NCBI GenBank assembly: GCA_001544655.2 | Contig: FCOD02000028.1 | Coordinates: forward strand, 1-64,000 | Length of the DNA stretch: 64,000 nt | Direction: 5' to 3' | Origin: Caballeronia turbans | GTDB taxonomy: Bacteria; Pseudomonadota; Gammaproteobacteria; Burkholderiales; Burkholderiaceae | Shown here: positions 1-8,827 of the stretch, one piece after another | Position numbering within the stretch: the stretch's first letter is position 1 | How the letters are laid out: the number at the start of each line of letters is the position of its first letter | Notes under the pieces: generated by a model | What the model saw: only the letters and a program-made list of their open reading frames with translations | The model's database searches: none | What the model was told of the DNA's origin: nothing | Program-made: the position numbers and the translations under genes

Positions 1-531
1 CACGGTCTGACAAGCTAGTACTCAAAAGACGCTGGTTCAGCACCAAATAGCGCCGGCACAGCGCTACGCGCTGCCGCTGGGTTTGCAAGGGAAACCAACG
101 GTGTACAGGGGCAGTGCATTGAGGTGGAAGCGTCAGCAAAGAAGCGCACGCGGACCCGATTGACCCAACGGCCGCGAAGCGGGCTGGAGCTATTTGGTGC
201 TGAACCGCTCCGCTGTGCGACGCGCGGTGACAGACCGTGCGCGATCCAAGCCCGGTGTGGCCTATGAGGGCGACACTTAGGCAGCCCACGATGGGCTGGC
301 AAGCGTGGCCAAACTGCGTGTGACCGCGGGCGTGTGGAGCTGCTTTCTTTGGTTACTTTCTTTGGAGCAGCAAAGAAAGTGACTGCCGCCCCGCACAGGG
401 GCAGTGCTAATAAACCAAAAAGAAATCGGGATCCGGCGAAAGCCGTTCTTCGCAGCAGCAAAGAAAGCGACTGCCGCCCCGCAAAGGGGCAGTGCTAATA
501 GACCAACACCAAAACGGGTCCCGCCGAAAGC
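1..531. repeat. Palindromic intergenic repeat, copy A (left part outside the window)
   Basis: Same family as the copies near 5.4-6.0 kb and 52.8-53.4 kb. It shows the shared blocks: a 'ttcagcaccaaatag' core, 'gggcgacacttaggcagccc', the stretch holding ctttctttggttactttctttg, and the terminal block with gccgccccgca-aggggcagtgctaata. The terminal block occurs twice in a row here (about 367-443 and 452-531), so this copy carries a partial tandem duplication of its right end. The right end stops 10 bases before the stop codon of the minus-strand dehydratase gene. Open frames inside encode low-complexity FFAAKKVTKES-type peptides on several strands and are not credible genes. Confidence 0.85.
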
Positions 532-540
532 AAAAAAGCC

Positions 541-924
541 CTACGAAGCCTCGTCATACTTGATATAGCGAAACCGCTGATCATCGGAAGGTGTCCCATC
601 CAAAGGCCCATCTTCCTTCCCCGGCTGCCACTGAATAACTTCTTCGATCTTGGAGGCCAGAGCAAAGTCCTTATCAGTGATCCCTTTAGCGGAATGCGTC
701 TTGAGCTTGACGATAACGAACGCATAAGAAACGGTGAGGTCCGGATGATGCCACGCCGCTTCCGCGAGATGCCCCACGGTATTGACGACCATGAGCGTGC
801 CTTTCCAGCTTTCGGTCTTGAACTTGCGCCTGAGCCAGCCATCCTCCACGTACCAGTGCTTGAGCGCGCCAGTCAGACGTTGCTTGATTTCCTCGTCGGA
901 ATAGACCTTTTCGGCTTGAGCCAT
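541..924 (-). CDS. 4a-hydroxytetrahydrobiopterin dehydratase (pterin-4a-carbinolamine dehydratase family)
   Basis: A 127-residue protein of the PCD/DcoH family, which dehydrates 4a-hydroxy-tetrahydropterin formed by aromatic amino acid hydroxylases. The family signature is visible: H52, the HHP motif at 59-61 and THSAKGIT starting at T76. The start is the internal ATG because GGAGG lies 7 bases upstream; an upstream in-frame ATG would add 21 residues without a ribosome site. It is divergent from xoxF. No phenylalanine hydroxylase gene is near, so its role here is unclear; PCD-like proteins also occur beside one-carbon genes, and a link to methanol oxidation is only an inference from position. 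Confidence 0.85.
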   Translation of the reverse strand: MAQAEKVYSDEEIKQRLTGALKHWYVEDGWLRRKFKTESWKGTLMVVNTVGHLAEAAWHHPDLTVSYAFVIVKLKTHSAKGITDKDFALASKIEEVIQWQPGKEDGPLDGTPSDDQRFRYIKYDEAS

Positions 925-1278
925 GGCAAAGCCTCCATCAGAGAGCAGCGAACCACCCAAGTATGCGCCAAACAAAACATGCTGCATCGCGTCATGTCAC
1001 ACGATCCGCCGCCGCCGTTCAATTTTTCGCGTATTTGACACAGTATGTGTCGCCACCCGACAAGCACCCGTCCGCTTGCGACACCTTTCCCCGCCCAATT
1101 CCCGATTTGAAGCTGTGCAACTTAAACCGGCATGGAATATGCAATTGGCCTCTCTACGCAAGCGTCCGGCTATGTACCGGACCAAGCGCAGCTCGTTACC
1201 TGCATTTGAAGGCGCGCACGATGCAACCTGGTAGCGTGGTCATCCCTGGGTCGGAGGCATCACCATTCTGGAGGAGAC
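925..1278. other. Divergent intergenic region upstream of xoxF
   Basis: 354 bases between the dehydratase and xoxF starts, with no convincing gene. It should hold promoters for both. TTGACA occurs at 1035-1040, overlapping the first of two inverted repeats listed separately. The final 15 bases contain the xoxF ribosome site, GGAGGAG ahead of the ATG. Confidence 0.6.
1037..1078. promoter_or_regulatory. Two inverted repeats in the xoxF promoter region
   Basis: GACACA-gta-TGTGTC (1037-1051, 6-base arms) and CAAGC-n8-GCTTG (1061-1078, 5-base arms) begin 24 bases apart. The first overlaps a TTGACA hexamer. They are seen directly; binding by the LysR regulator of this cluster or another factor is only a guess. 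Confidence 0.35.
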
Positions 1279-3090
1279 ATGAACTTACGCACCCTGGTTC
1301 TTGGACTGGCGGTGGTCGCGACGGCTGGCCTGAATTCATATGTGGCCCAGGCCGACTCGCAGCTCGACAGCCTGATCAAGAATCCCTCGAACTGGGCGGC
1401 GCAAGCGGGCGATTATTCGAATCACCGCTATAGCACGCTCAAGCAAATCAACGAAAACAACGTCGGCAAGCTACAGGTTGCCTGGACCATGTCGACTGGT
1501 GTGCTGCGCGGCCATGAAGGCTCGCCGCTCGTCATCGGCGACACGATGTACATCCACTCGCCGTTTCCCAACAAGGTTATCGCCATCAACCTGAAGGATC
1601 AGACCTTCATCTGGCAATACCAGCCGAAGCAGGACAATCAGGTCATCTCGGTGATGTGCTGCGATACGGTCAACCGTGGCCTTGCATATGGCGACGGCAA
1701 GATCTTCCTCCAGCAAGCCGATACGAAGCTCGTCGCGCTCGACGCCAAAACCGGCGACGTGGTCTGGACCGCGCAGAACGGCGATCCGAAGAAGGGCGAA
1801 ACAAACACCAACGCGCCGCACGTTTTCGGCGACAAGGTGCTGACCGGCATCTCGGGCGGTGAGTTCGGCGTGCGCGGACGTCTCGTCGCATACAACATCA
1901 AGGACGGCAAGGAAGTCTGGAAGGCATACAGCGTCGGCCCCGACAACGAAATGCTGATCGACCCGCAGTCGACCATGACCTGGGCCGACGGCAAGATGGC
2001 GCCCGTCGGTGCGGACTCGTCGCTCAAGAGCTGGCAGGGCGATCAGTGGAAGTACGGCGGCGGAACGACGTGGGGCTGGTACGCCTGGGATCCGAAGCTC
2101 AACCTTGTGTACTACGGCTCGGGCAATCCGGGCACGTGGAACCCGACGCAGCGTCCGGGCGACAACAAGTGGTCGATGACGATCTTCGCGCGCGATCTCA
2201 ACACGGGCAAGGCGAAGTGGGTCTATCAGATGACGCCTCACGACGAGTGGGACTACGACGGCGTCAACGAGATGATCCTCTCCGATCTGAACATCGGCGG
2301 CAAGAAGGTGCCGGCGATCGTTCACTTCGACCGCAACGGCTTCGGCTACACGCTGAATCGCGAATCGGGCGAACTGCTCGTCGCGCAGAAGTACGACCCG
2401 GCGGTGAACTGGGCCGACAGCGTCGATCTGAAGAGCGGTCTGCCGATCCGCAATGCGAGCTATTCGACGCAGAAGGCCGGTCCCGATCACAACGTCAAGA
2501 ACATCTGCCCCGCGGCGCTCGGCTCGAAGGACCAGCAGCCGGCCGCATTCGATCCGAACTCCAGCTTGTTCCTCGTGCCGACGAATCACGTCTGCATGGA
2601 CTACGAGCCGTTCCAGGTCGATTACGTGTCGGGTCAGCCGTTCGTCGGCGCAACGCTCTCGATGTACCCGGGCCCGAACGAGAACGGCGCAATGGGTAAC
2701 TTCATCGCGTGGGATGCGGCGAAGGGCAAGATCGTGTGGTCCAAGCCGGAGAAGTTCTCGGTATGGTCCGGCGCGCTCGCGACCGCTGGCGGCATCGTGT
2801 TCTACGGCACGCTCGAAGGCTATATCAAGGCAGTGCGCATCAAGGACGGCAAGGAGCTGTGGAAGTTCAAGACGCCGTCGGGCGTCATCGGCAACGTGTT
2901 CACGTACCAGTACCAGGGCAAGCAATATGTCGGCGTGTACTCGGGCATCGGCGGCTGGGCCGGCATCGGCATGGCGGCGGGTCTCGAGAAGTCGACGGAA
3001 GGCCTGGGCGCGGTCGGCGGCTACAAGGAGCTCGCGAAGTACACGGCGCTCGGCGGCACGCTCTTCGTGTTCGCGATTCCCGGCGGTTGA
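1279..3090 (+). CDS. xoxF: Lanthanide-dependent PQQ methanol dehydrogenase XoxF
   Basis: A 603-residue periplasmic quinoprotein alcohol dehydrogenase with an N-terminal signal peptide ending near AQA|D. It oxidises methanol (possibly other alcohols) with PQQ and a lanthanide. Hallmarks: vicinal cysteines C127-C128, metal ligands E195 and N283, and the DEWDYDG segment with D325 plus D327. The second aspartate distinguishes XoxF from calcium-dependent MxaF, which has alanine there. The beta-propeller repeats and full length match the family. The start has GGAGGAG just upstream. It heads xoxF-xoxG-xoxJ-unknown; no mxa or pqq biosynthesis genes are in the window. Confidence 0.97.
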   Translation: MNLRTLVLGLAVVATAGLNSYVAQADSQLDSLIKNPSNWAAQAGDYSNHRYSTLKQINENNVGKLQVAWTMSTGVLRGHEGSPLVIGDTMYIHSPFPNKVIAINLKDQTFIWQYQPKQDNQVISVMCCDTVNRGLAYGDGKIFLQQADTKLVALDAKTGDVVWTAQNGDPKKGETNTNAPHVFGDKVLTGISGGEFGVRGRLVAYNIKDGKEVWKAYSVGPDNEMLIDPQSTMTWADGKMAPVGADSSLKSWQGDQWKYGGGTTWGWYAWDPKLNLVYYGSGNPGTWNPTQRPGDNKWSMTIFARDLNTGKAKWVYQMTPHDEWDYDGVNEMILSDLNIGGKKVPAIVHFDRNGFGYTLNRESGELLVAQKYDPAVNWADSVDLKSGLPIRNASYSTQKAGPDHNVKNICPAALGSKDQQPAAFDPNSSLFLVPTNHVCMDYEPFQVDYVSGQPFVGATLSMYPGPNENGAMGNFIAWDAAKGKIVWSKPEKFSVWSGALATAGGIVFYGTLEGYIKAVRIKDGKELWKFKTPSGVIGNVFTYQYQGKQYVGVYSGIGGWAGIGMAAGLEKSTEGLGAVGGYKELAKYTALGGTLFVFAIPGG

Positions 3091-3194
3091 TCCGCGTAGT
3101 TGATGTGCGCCAGTCGATGGCGATGCGCGGCGGCTGCAACGGCCGCCGCGCCGAAGTACCCCTATATACAAGACATGTTCAAGGAGTCAGACGT

Positions 3195-3614
3195 ATGAAA
3201 GGCCGATCACTCTTGCTGCTGGCGATGACGCTCGTTGCGTCGTCCGCTTCGTTTGCCCAGACGCCTGCGGGCACGGGGCAAATGAAGCCGGTCGCGTACA
3301 AGGTCGTCGATGGCAACAAGGTCGACAACGACACGCTGCAAGGCTGGAAGACCTGGCGCGCGCTGGCGTGCGAACGTTGTCACGGGGCGAAGCAGGAAGG
3401 GATGGTCGGCCCGTCGCTGATCGATGCATTCAAGACGCTGGACAAGAACGAGTTCCATCGCACGGTATTCGGCGGGCGCGTGGACAAGGGCATGCCCGAT
3501 TTCAGTTCCAGTCAGATGATGCAGAAGAACTGGGAGAACCTCTTCGCCTATCTGAAGGGACGCTCCGATGGCAAGATCAACCCGGGCGACCTGCAGGCAA
3601 TCGATGCAAAATAA
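3195..3614 (+). CDS. xoxG: XoxG-type cytochrome c, electron acceptor for XoxF
   Basis: A 139-residue exported class I cytochrome c with a signal peptide ending near SFA|Q. The heme-binding CERCH motif is at C59-H63 and M100 in the KGMPDF segment is the likely sixth ligand. AAGGAG lies 8 bases before the ATG. The gene follows xoxF by 104 bases, as in many xox clusters, and should take electrons from XoxF and pass them to a terminal oxidase. A longer overlapping frame starting inside xoxF is a shadow. Confidence 0.92.
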   Translation: MKGRSLLLLAMTLVASSASFAQTPAGTGQMKPVAYKVVDGNKVDNDTLQGWKTWRALACERCHGAKQEGMVGPSLIDAFKTLDKNEFHRTVFGGRVDKGMPDFSSSQMMQKNWENLFAYLKGRSDGKINPGDLQAIDAK

Positions 3615-3676
3615 GGACGTTGCACGGCCGATGAACGGCTAACGTCCGATGATTGCTCTCATACCCGGAGGTGTCG

Positions 3677-4588
3677 ATGTCTGATCGTAATGCAAGCCGC
3701 GCCGCTTCGTTCCGATTCCTGGCCGCGCTGTGCGCGGCATTCGCGACGTTCTCGGCGCAACAGGTGCTCGCGCAAGGCGCGGGCGGACCACCCCCCGACT
3801 TGCCGAATAACGATGGCGCGGACGGCGTGCTGCGCGTGTGCGCCGATCCCAACAACATGCCGCTCTCGAACAAGAAGGGCGAGGGTTACGAGAACAAGAT
3901 CGCGAGCCAGATGGCCAGCGATTTCGGCTACAAGCTCGAATACACGTACTGGCCGCAACGCATGGGATTCGTGCGCAACACATTGCGTGAGAAGGTGCCG
4001 CAGACGGAGCGCTTCAAATGCGATCTGATCATCGGCGTGCCGAAGGGCTACGAGCTCACTGCGACCACGCGTCCCTATCTGCATTCCACCTACGCGATGG
4101 TGTTCCCGAACAAGCCCGAATACGCGAGCATCAAATCGCCGTCGGACCTGATGAATCTGCCGCCCGAGCAGTTGAAGAAGATGAAGCTCGGCATCTTCGT
4201 GAAGAGCCCCGCGACGGACTGGCTGCTCAGTCATGACCTGATCGGGCAGGCGGTGTCGTATCAGGGGCAAAGCGGCGATCCTGAGGCCTTTCCGGGCGAG
4301 ATGATCGAGCGTGATCTGGCGCAGGGCAACGTGGATGCGGCTTTCGTATGGGGGCCGATCGCGGGCTACTTCGTGAATCGCTCCGATAACAAGGTGCGCC
4401 TCGTGCCGTTCCCGCCGGGCCAGCCGATCCGTTTCGATTATGAGATTTCGATGGGCGTGCGATACGGCGAAAAGGCGTGGCGTGACAAGGTCGATAACTG
4501 GATCGCATCGAATCAGCCGAAGATCGATCAGATTCTGTCGAGCTATCAGGTTCCATTGCTGCCGTTGCAGCCGGTAAGCGCGCAATGA
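3677..4588 (+). CDS. xoxJ: XoxJ-like periplasmic substrate-binding-fold protein of the methanol dehydrogenase cluster
   Basis: A 303-residue exported protein with a signal peptide ending near LAQ. It has a bilobed solute-binding fold of the MoxJ/XoxJ type: 'LRVCADPNNMPLSNKKGEGY' near residues 53-72, 'GVPKGYE' and 'GKVDAAFVWGP'-like segments. XoxJ proteins are thought to help activate or mature XoxF rather than transport a solute, and no transporter subunits are adjacent. GGAGG sits about 5 bases before the chosen ATG at 3677; an in-frame ATG 24 bases upstream lacks one. The stop overlaps the next start (ATGA). Confidence 0.88.
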   Translation: MSDRNASRAASFRFLAALCAAFATFSAQQVLAQGAGGPPPDLPNNDGADGVLRVCADPNNMPLSNKKGEGYENKIASQMASDFGYKLEYTYWPQRMGFVRNTLREKVPQTERFKCDLIIGVPKGYELTATTRPYLHSTYAMVFPNKPEYASIKSPSDLMNLPPEQLKKMKLGIFVKSPATDWLLSHDLIGQAVSYQGQSGDPEAFPGEMIERDLAQGNVDAAFVWGPIAGYFVNRSDNKVRLVPFPPGQPIRFDYEISMGVRYGEKAWRDKVDNWIASNQPKIDQILSSYQVPLLPLQPVSAQ

Positions 4589-5352
4589 AGCGAACATACG
4601 GGCGTTCCCTTCGCGCGTGGGCCGTTGCGTGCGCTGCGCTGTCGATGTCGGCCGGTGTGGCCGCAGCCGATGCGCCGGCTGCGGGCGCGTCCGCGCCGGG
4701 CGTCGACATCAAGCCGGCCGAGCAGTTGATCTTCATGCAGCCGCACATGAACGGTGTCGAGCCGCAGACCGAGCTCGACTACGCGGTGGATTATTCCGGG
4801 CCGCCATCCCGGGTGAAAGATACGCTGCGCGTGCTCGTCGTGAGTCCGGGTAACAACAAGAACGACGCGCATGTGTCAGATCGGACCGGCGACGTGAATG
4901 TGCCGGGCGGGCTGCCGTGCAATCCGGCGATCATCTATTTTCTCGAGCACGACATCGCGGAGATGGAGCAGTTGACGGGCGGTCAGCGGCGCTATTTCCA
5001 GCAGCGCGTGCGCATGGCGCTTGCGGCGGGGCCGGCGATCACGCCAGTGTCGAGTGAGTCGCTTGGGCTCGGCAAGCATGAGAAGGCCCGGCAAATCGTC
5101 ATACAGCCTTATTTGAACGATCCCAATGCCGAGCGCTTTAGCAAGTACACGGGCAAGCGCTATACGTTCGTCATGGCCGACGATGTGCCCGGGCGGTTGC
5201 TCATGATTCGCACCGAAGTGCCGGGGGAAGGTAACGATTTTGCACATCCTTTGCAGAAGGACACGATTGCCTATCAGGGGATGTTCAGAAATATGAACCA
5301 GCCGGGGAGTGCACCGGTTAAGGCTTCGAATGCGCCGCGGGCTAGTCGGTGA
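4585..5352 (+). CDS. Exported protein of unknown function, fourth gene of the xox operon
   Basis: A 255-residue protein with a clear signal peptide (cleavage near AAA|DA). I do not recognise the family. The mature part has an alternating mixed alpha/beta look, one cysteine in GLPCNPAII and a charged helix-like stretch HDIAEMEQLTGGQRRYFQQR. It is translationally coupled to xoxJ through an ATGA overlap, so it is very likely made together with XoxF, XoxG and XoxJ in the periplasm. A maturation or electron-transfer accessory role is inference only. The palindromic repeat B begins 11 bases after its stop codon. Confidence 0.8.
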   Translation: MKRTYGRSLRAWAVACAALSMSAGVAAADAPAAGASAPGVDIKPAEQLIFMQPHMNGVEPQTELDYAVDYSGPPSRVKDTLRVLVVSPGNNKNDAHVSDRTGDVNVPGGLPCNPAIIYFLEHDIAEMEQLTGGQRRYFQQRVRMALAAGPAITPVSSESLGLGKHEKARQIVIQPYLNDPNAERFSKYTGKRYTFVMADDVPGRLLMIRTEVPGEGNDFAHPLQKDTIAYQGMFRNMNQPGSAPVKASNAPRASR

Positions 5353-5362
5353 ATCGGTTTTT

Positions 5363-6003
5363 TTTCGCCCGATCCCGTTTTGTCTGTGGTTTATTAGCGT
5401 TGCCCCTATGCGGGGCGGCAGTCACTTTCTTTGCTGCTGCAAAGAAAGTAACCAAAGAAAGCAGCTTGTTAGGCCCGCGGTCACACGCAGTTTGGCCACG
5501 CGTGCCAGCCGATCGTGGGCTGCCTAAGTGTCGCCCTCATAGGCCCAGTCGGGCTTGGCTCGCGCACGGTCTGTCGCCCCGCGTCGCATAGCCAATTGGT
5601 TCAGCACCAAATAGCTTCGGCACAGCGCTACGCGCTGCCGCCGGGTCCACAAGGGAAACCAGCGAAGCACCCACGCAGTGAGATGGAAGCATTAGCAAGA
5701 CATTACGGGCGGACCCGATTGACCCAACGGCCGCGAAGCGGGCCGGAGCCATTTGGTGCTGAACCGCTCCGCTGTGCGATGCGAGGCGACAGACCGTGCG
5801 CGAGCCAAGCCCGGTTAGTCCTTTGAGGGCGACACTTAGGCAGCCCACGGTCACCTGGCAAGCATGGCCAAAGTGCGTGTGACCGCGGGCGTGTGGAGCT
5901 GCTTTCTTTGGTTACTTTCTTTGCAGCAGCAAAGAAAGTGACCCCCGCCCCGGGGAGGGGCAGTGCTAATAGTCCGATACGAAATCAGGATTCCATAGAA
6001 GCC
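5363..6003. repeat. Palindromic intergenic repeat, copy B
   Basis: About 640 bases with two long imperfect inverted arms (roughly 5363-5590 and 5770-6003) around a core containing 'ttcagcaccaaatag'. Each outer arm holds ACTTTCTTTGC-tgct-GCAAAGAAAGT, an 11-base perfect stem with a tetraloop (5424-5449 region and its mirror near 5920-5940). Beside it is a gcccc/ggggc hairpin. Because the arms mirror each other, nearly identical spurious peptides can be read from both strands. It separates the xox operon from the LysR gene, and the regulator's 5' end lies just beyond its right border. Confidence 0.88.
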
Positions 6004-6036
6004 CAAGCGAACCCCAAGCTCCCCCAAAAACCCCTT

Positions 6037-7011
6037 GTGAATTTCATCCGTTCCCTAACCCTGCGCCAGCTACAAATCTTCGTGATAGCAAGCCGCTGTC
6101 CGAGCTTCGCACGCGCAGCCGAGGAACTGCACCTGACCCAGCCCGCAGTATCGATGCAAATCCGCCAATTGGAAGAAGCCATCGGTCTGCCGCTGTTCGA
6201 ACGCGTAGCCCGCCGTCTCGCGCTGACGGAAGCCGGCGAGCGGCTCTCGCATCACGCAAGCCGGATACTCGGCGAAATCAAAGACGCCGAAGACGCGATG
6301 ATGTCGCTCACGCAAGCCGACAGCGGCTCGATCGCGGTAAGCATCGTCAGCTCGGCGACATACTTCGCGCCCAAGCTGCTCGCGCTATATCGCCAGCAGT
6401 ATCCGAAAGTCGATGTGCATTTCTCCGTCGGCAATCGCGAGACGCTCCTGCGTTTGCTGCAAGACAATGCGACCGACCTCGCCATCATGGGCCGGCCGCC
6501 GCCCGAGCTCGGCACCACGGCCGAGCCGCTTGCCTATCATCCGCATGTGATCGTTGCGCCGCTTTCGCATCCGTTGCGTCATGCGAAGGCCTTCGATCTC
6601 CAGGAACTCGCGAACGACACGTTCCTCCTGCGCGAGCCGGGATCAGGCACGCGTGCGGTCGCCGAGCATGTATTCCGGCAGAACCTTTTCGTGCCCGCGC
6701 GCAGCGTCACGCTCGGCAGCAACGAAACAATCAAGCAGGCCGTGATGGCGGGAATGGGCGTGAGCCTCATCTCGCTCCACACGCTTTTGCTCGAATTGCG
6801 CACTGACGAAATCGCCGTGCTCGACGTGAACGGCACGCCTGTCGAACGGACCTGGCAGCTCGTGCACTCACGCTCGAAACAACTTTCGCCGACCTGTCTC
6901 GCATTTCGTCGCTTCCTCCTCGAAAACGCGGAGCCGTTCCTCGAGCGCGAATACGCGCAGTTCGGCTTGCGCAGACCCAGACGCCTCGCCGAATCAGGCG
7001 GCGTCCGATGA
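6037..7011 (+). CDS. LysR-family regulator (CbbR-like), probable regulator of the xox/relay genes
   Basis: About 324 residues with an N-terminal winged HTH (LRQLQIFVIASRCPSFARAA...LHLTQPAVSMQIRQLE) followed by a LysR substrate-binding domain. The architecture and sequence recall CbbR/CysB-like activators. The start is set at an in-frame GTG (VNFIRSLTLRQ) because earlier in-frame codons fall inside repeat B and the next ATG would cut the HTH; no good ribosome site is visible, so the start is uncertain. Its stop overlaps the metallohydrolase start (ATGA), placing it in one transcript with the relay genes. Control of xoxF is plausible but inferred. Confidence 0.85.
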   Translation: MNFIRSLTLRQLQIFVIASRCPSFARAAEELHLTQPAVSMQIRQLEEAIGLPLFERVARRLALTEAGERLSHHASRILGEIKDAEDAMMSLTQADSGSIAVSIVSSATYFAPKLLALYRQQYPKVDVHFSVGNRETLLRLLQDNATDLAIMGRPPPELGTTAEPLAYHPHVIVAPLSHPLRHAKAFDLQELANDTFLLREPGSGTRAVAEHVFRQNLFVPARSVTLGSNETIKQAVMAGMGVSLISLHTLLLELRTDEIAVLDVNGTPVERTWQLVHSRSKQLSPTCLAFRRFLLENAEPFLEREYAQFGLRRPRRLAESGGVR

Positions 7012-7940
7012 GCGTCGCCTTCGCCTGGCGTCATGGCGTCTTCGTCATACTAATTGCATGCGCAGCTATCGCGCATGGCGAGCCAGTGCTTTCGATCACC
7101 CAGATCGCGCCGGGCGATTACGCGCATCGCGGTCACGACGATATCGCGACGCCCGACAACGGCGGCGATATCGCGAACGTGGGCTTCATCGTCGGGACGC
7201 GCTGCGTCGCGGTGATCGACACGGGCGGCACGCTCGCCGAAGGCCGCGCGTTGCGCGCCGCGATACGCGCGGTCACGCCGCTGCCGGTTTGCTATGTCAT
7301 CAACACGCACATGCATCCGGATCACATTTTCGGCAATGCGGCATTCAAGGACGATCATCCGCAGTTCGTCGGCAGCGTGGCGCTCGCGCAGGCCGAAGCC
7401 TCGCGTGCGGACAACTACATGCGCGCGCTGAACCGCGAGCTCGGCAGCGCGGCGGCGGGCAGCGAGATCGTCGCGCCGACGATGACGATCGACGGCGTCG
7501 GCACGCTCGACCTCGGCGGACGCACGCTCACGCTGCGCACATGGAAAACCGCGCATACCAACAACGATTTGACGGTATACGATGAGAAGAGCGGCACCTT
7601 GTGGACGGGCGATCTTTTGTTCGTGCGCTGCCTTCCCGTCGTCGATGGCAGCGTGACCGGCTGGCTCGACGATATTGCGCGCATTCGCCAGATGAATCCG
7701 CGTCATGTCGTGCCGGGGCACGGTCCGCTCGACCCGCCGTGGCGGCAATCGCTCGATGCCGAAGAACGCTATCTCGCCGATCTGGCGCGCGATGTGCGTG
7801 CGGCCATCAAGAAGGGCGAAACGATCCGGCAGGCCGTCGATGGTATCGGCATCGACGGGAAGGATGCGTGGCTCCTCGCCGACATCTATCACCGTCGCAA
7901 TGTGACGGCCGCTTACGCGGAGCTCGAATGGGAGCAGTAG
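7008..7940 (+). CDS. Quinoprotein relay system zinc metallohydrolase (intact metallo-beta-lactamase fold)
   Basis: A 310-residue exported metallo-beta-lactamase-fold protein with a signal peptide ending near AHG|E. All metal ligands are present: H101, H103, D105, H106 in THMHPDH, H183, D202 and H238 in PGHG. Families of this kind are annotated as 'quinoprotein relay system zinc metallohydrolase' because they travel with PQQ dehydrogenases and a SoxYZ-like carrier; the reaction is unknown. It is coupled to the LysR gene upstream by ATGA and followed after 20 bases by the carrier gene. A generic SoxH-like hydrolase is the alternative name. Confidence 0.85.
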   Translation: MSVAFAWRHGVFVILIACAAIAHGEPVLSITQIAPGDYAHRGHDDIATPDNGGDIANVGFIVGTRCVAVIDTGGTLAEGRALRAAIRAVTPLPVCYVINTHMHPDHIFGNAAFKDDHPQFVGSVALAQAEASRADNYMRALNRELGSAAAGSEIVAPTMTIDGVGTLDLGGRTLTLRTWKTAHTNNDLTVYDEKSGTLWTGDLLFVRCLPVVDGSVTGWLDDIARIRQMNPRHVVPGHGPLDPPWRQSLDAEERYLADLARDVRAAIKKGETIRQAVDGIGIDGKDAWLLADIYHRRNVTAAYAELEWEQ

Positions 7941-7960
7941 TGCAGCATTGGAGGGACATC

Positions 7961-8827
7961 ATGAAGACAACATGGTCCGGCACTCGCGCGGTGACGGTCG
8001 CGACCCTCGCCGCCGCGCTCTTCGCGCCGTATGCCGCGCGAGCGGCGCAACCCGACGACGATCCTGAGAAAGTGGTGCGCTGGCTCGACTTCAAGGAAGG
8101 CACGTTCAAGGGCCGCGCGATCGACCCGCACGGCGATGCGGTCATCAAGCTCGATGCGCCCGCGCGCGCGGCGGATGCCGCCGTCGTGCCGATCGCGGTC
8201 AACGCGCAATTCCCCCAGACGCCCACGCATTACATCAGGAAGCTCTATCTTTTCATCGACGAGAATCCCGAGCCTTATGCGGGTTCGTTCGAGTTCACAC
8301 CGGAATCGGGACTCGCGACGATCGAAACGCGCGTGCGCGTGGAGGACTACACGTTCATGCGTGTGATCGCCGAGACCAACGACGGCAAGCTCTATAGCGC
8401 AATTCGCTTCGTGAAGGCATCCGGCGGCTGCTCCGCGCCCGCCGACAAGGACGAGGACGCCGCCGAACGCACCGCGGGACAAGTCAGGATTCAGGCCGAA
8501 GGTCAGGCCGTCGCGGGCAAGCCCGAACTCGCGCAATTGATGGTGCGCCATCCGAATCGCACCGGCATGGCGATGAATCAGGTCACGCGCAACTACGCAA
8601 CGGCGTATTTCATTCGCAAGGTCTCGGTCACGTATGCGGATAAACCCGTGATGATCGCGAATGTCAATTTCTCGATCAGCGAGAACCCGAATTTCCGCTT
8701 CTATTTCGTGCCGGGCGGCAGCGGCGAATTGAAAGCGCATATCGAGGATACGAAGAACAAGCAGTGGGACGGCGCCGTGGCGATCAGCGCGCAACCGGGC
8801 GGCGCGCAAACATCGGCGATGAAATGA
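7961..8827 (+). CDS. Quinoprotein dehydrogenase-associated SoxYZ-like carrier protein
   Basis: A 288-residue exported protein, signal peptide ending near ARA|A. The N-terminal half resembles SoxY and the C-terminal half SoxZ ('HPNRTGMAMNQ...', 'ANVNFSISENPNF'), joined in one chain. In sulfur oxidation SoxY carries intermediates on a C-terminal GGCGG cysteine; here a related GGCSAP keeps the cysteine (C157) at the junction between halves. This suggests a covalent carrier arm, but the cargo is unknown and there are no other sox genes. GGAGGG precedes the ATG. It ends with an ATGA overlap into the second metallohydrolase. Confidence 0.87.
   Translation: MKTTWSGTRAVTVATLAAALFAPYAARAAQPDDDPEKVVRWLDFKEGTFKGRAIDPHGDAVIKLDAPARAADAAVVPIAVNAQFPQTPTHYIRKLYLFIDENPEPYAGSFEFTPESGLATIETRVRVEDYTFMRVIAETNDGKLYSAIRFVKASGGCSAPADKDEDAAERTAGQVRIQAEGQAVAGKPELAQLMVRHPNRTGMAMNQVTRNYATAYFIRKVSVTYADKPVMIANVNFSISENPNFRFYFVPGGSGELKAHIEDTKNKQWDGAVAISAQPGGAQTSAMK

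Noticed and set aside
15-461. Open frames encoding FFAAKKVTKES-type peptides in the repeat copies (also near 5.35-5.85 kb and 52.76-53.44 kb)
   Set aside because: They arise from the palindromic repeat on both strands, have no ribosome sites and no domain; they are artefacts of the element.
1279-3090. Calcium-dependent MxaF methanol dehydrogenase
   Set aside because: The second aspartate (D327) marks XoxF; no mxaI or mxa accessory genes are present.
1471-3171. Long antisense frame opposite xoxF
   Set aside because: Shadow of xoxF caused by GC-rich codon usage; arginine-rich and without any motif.
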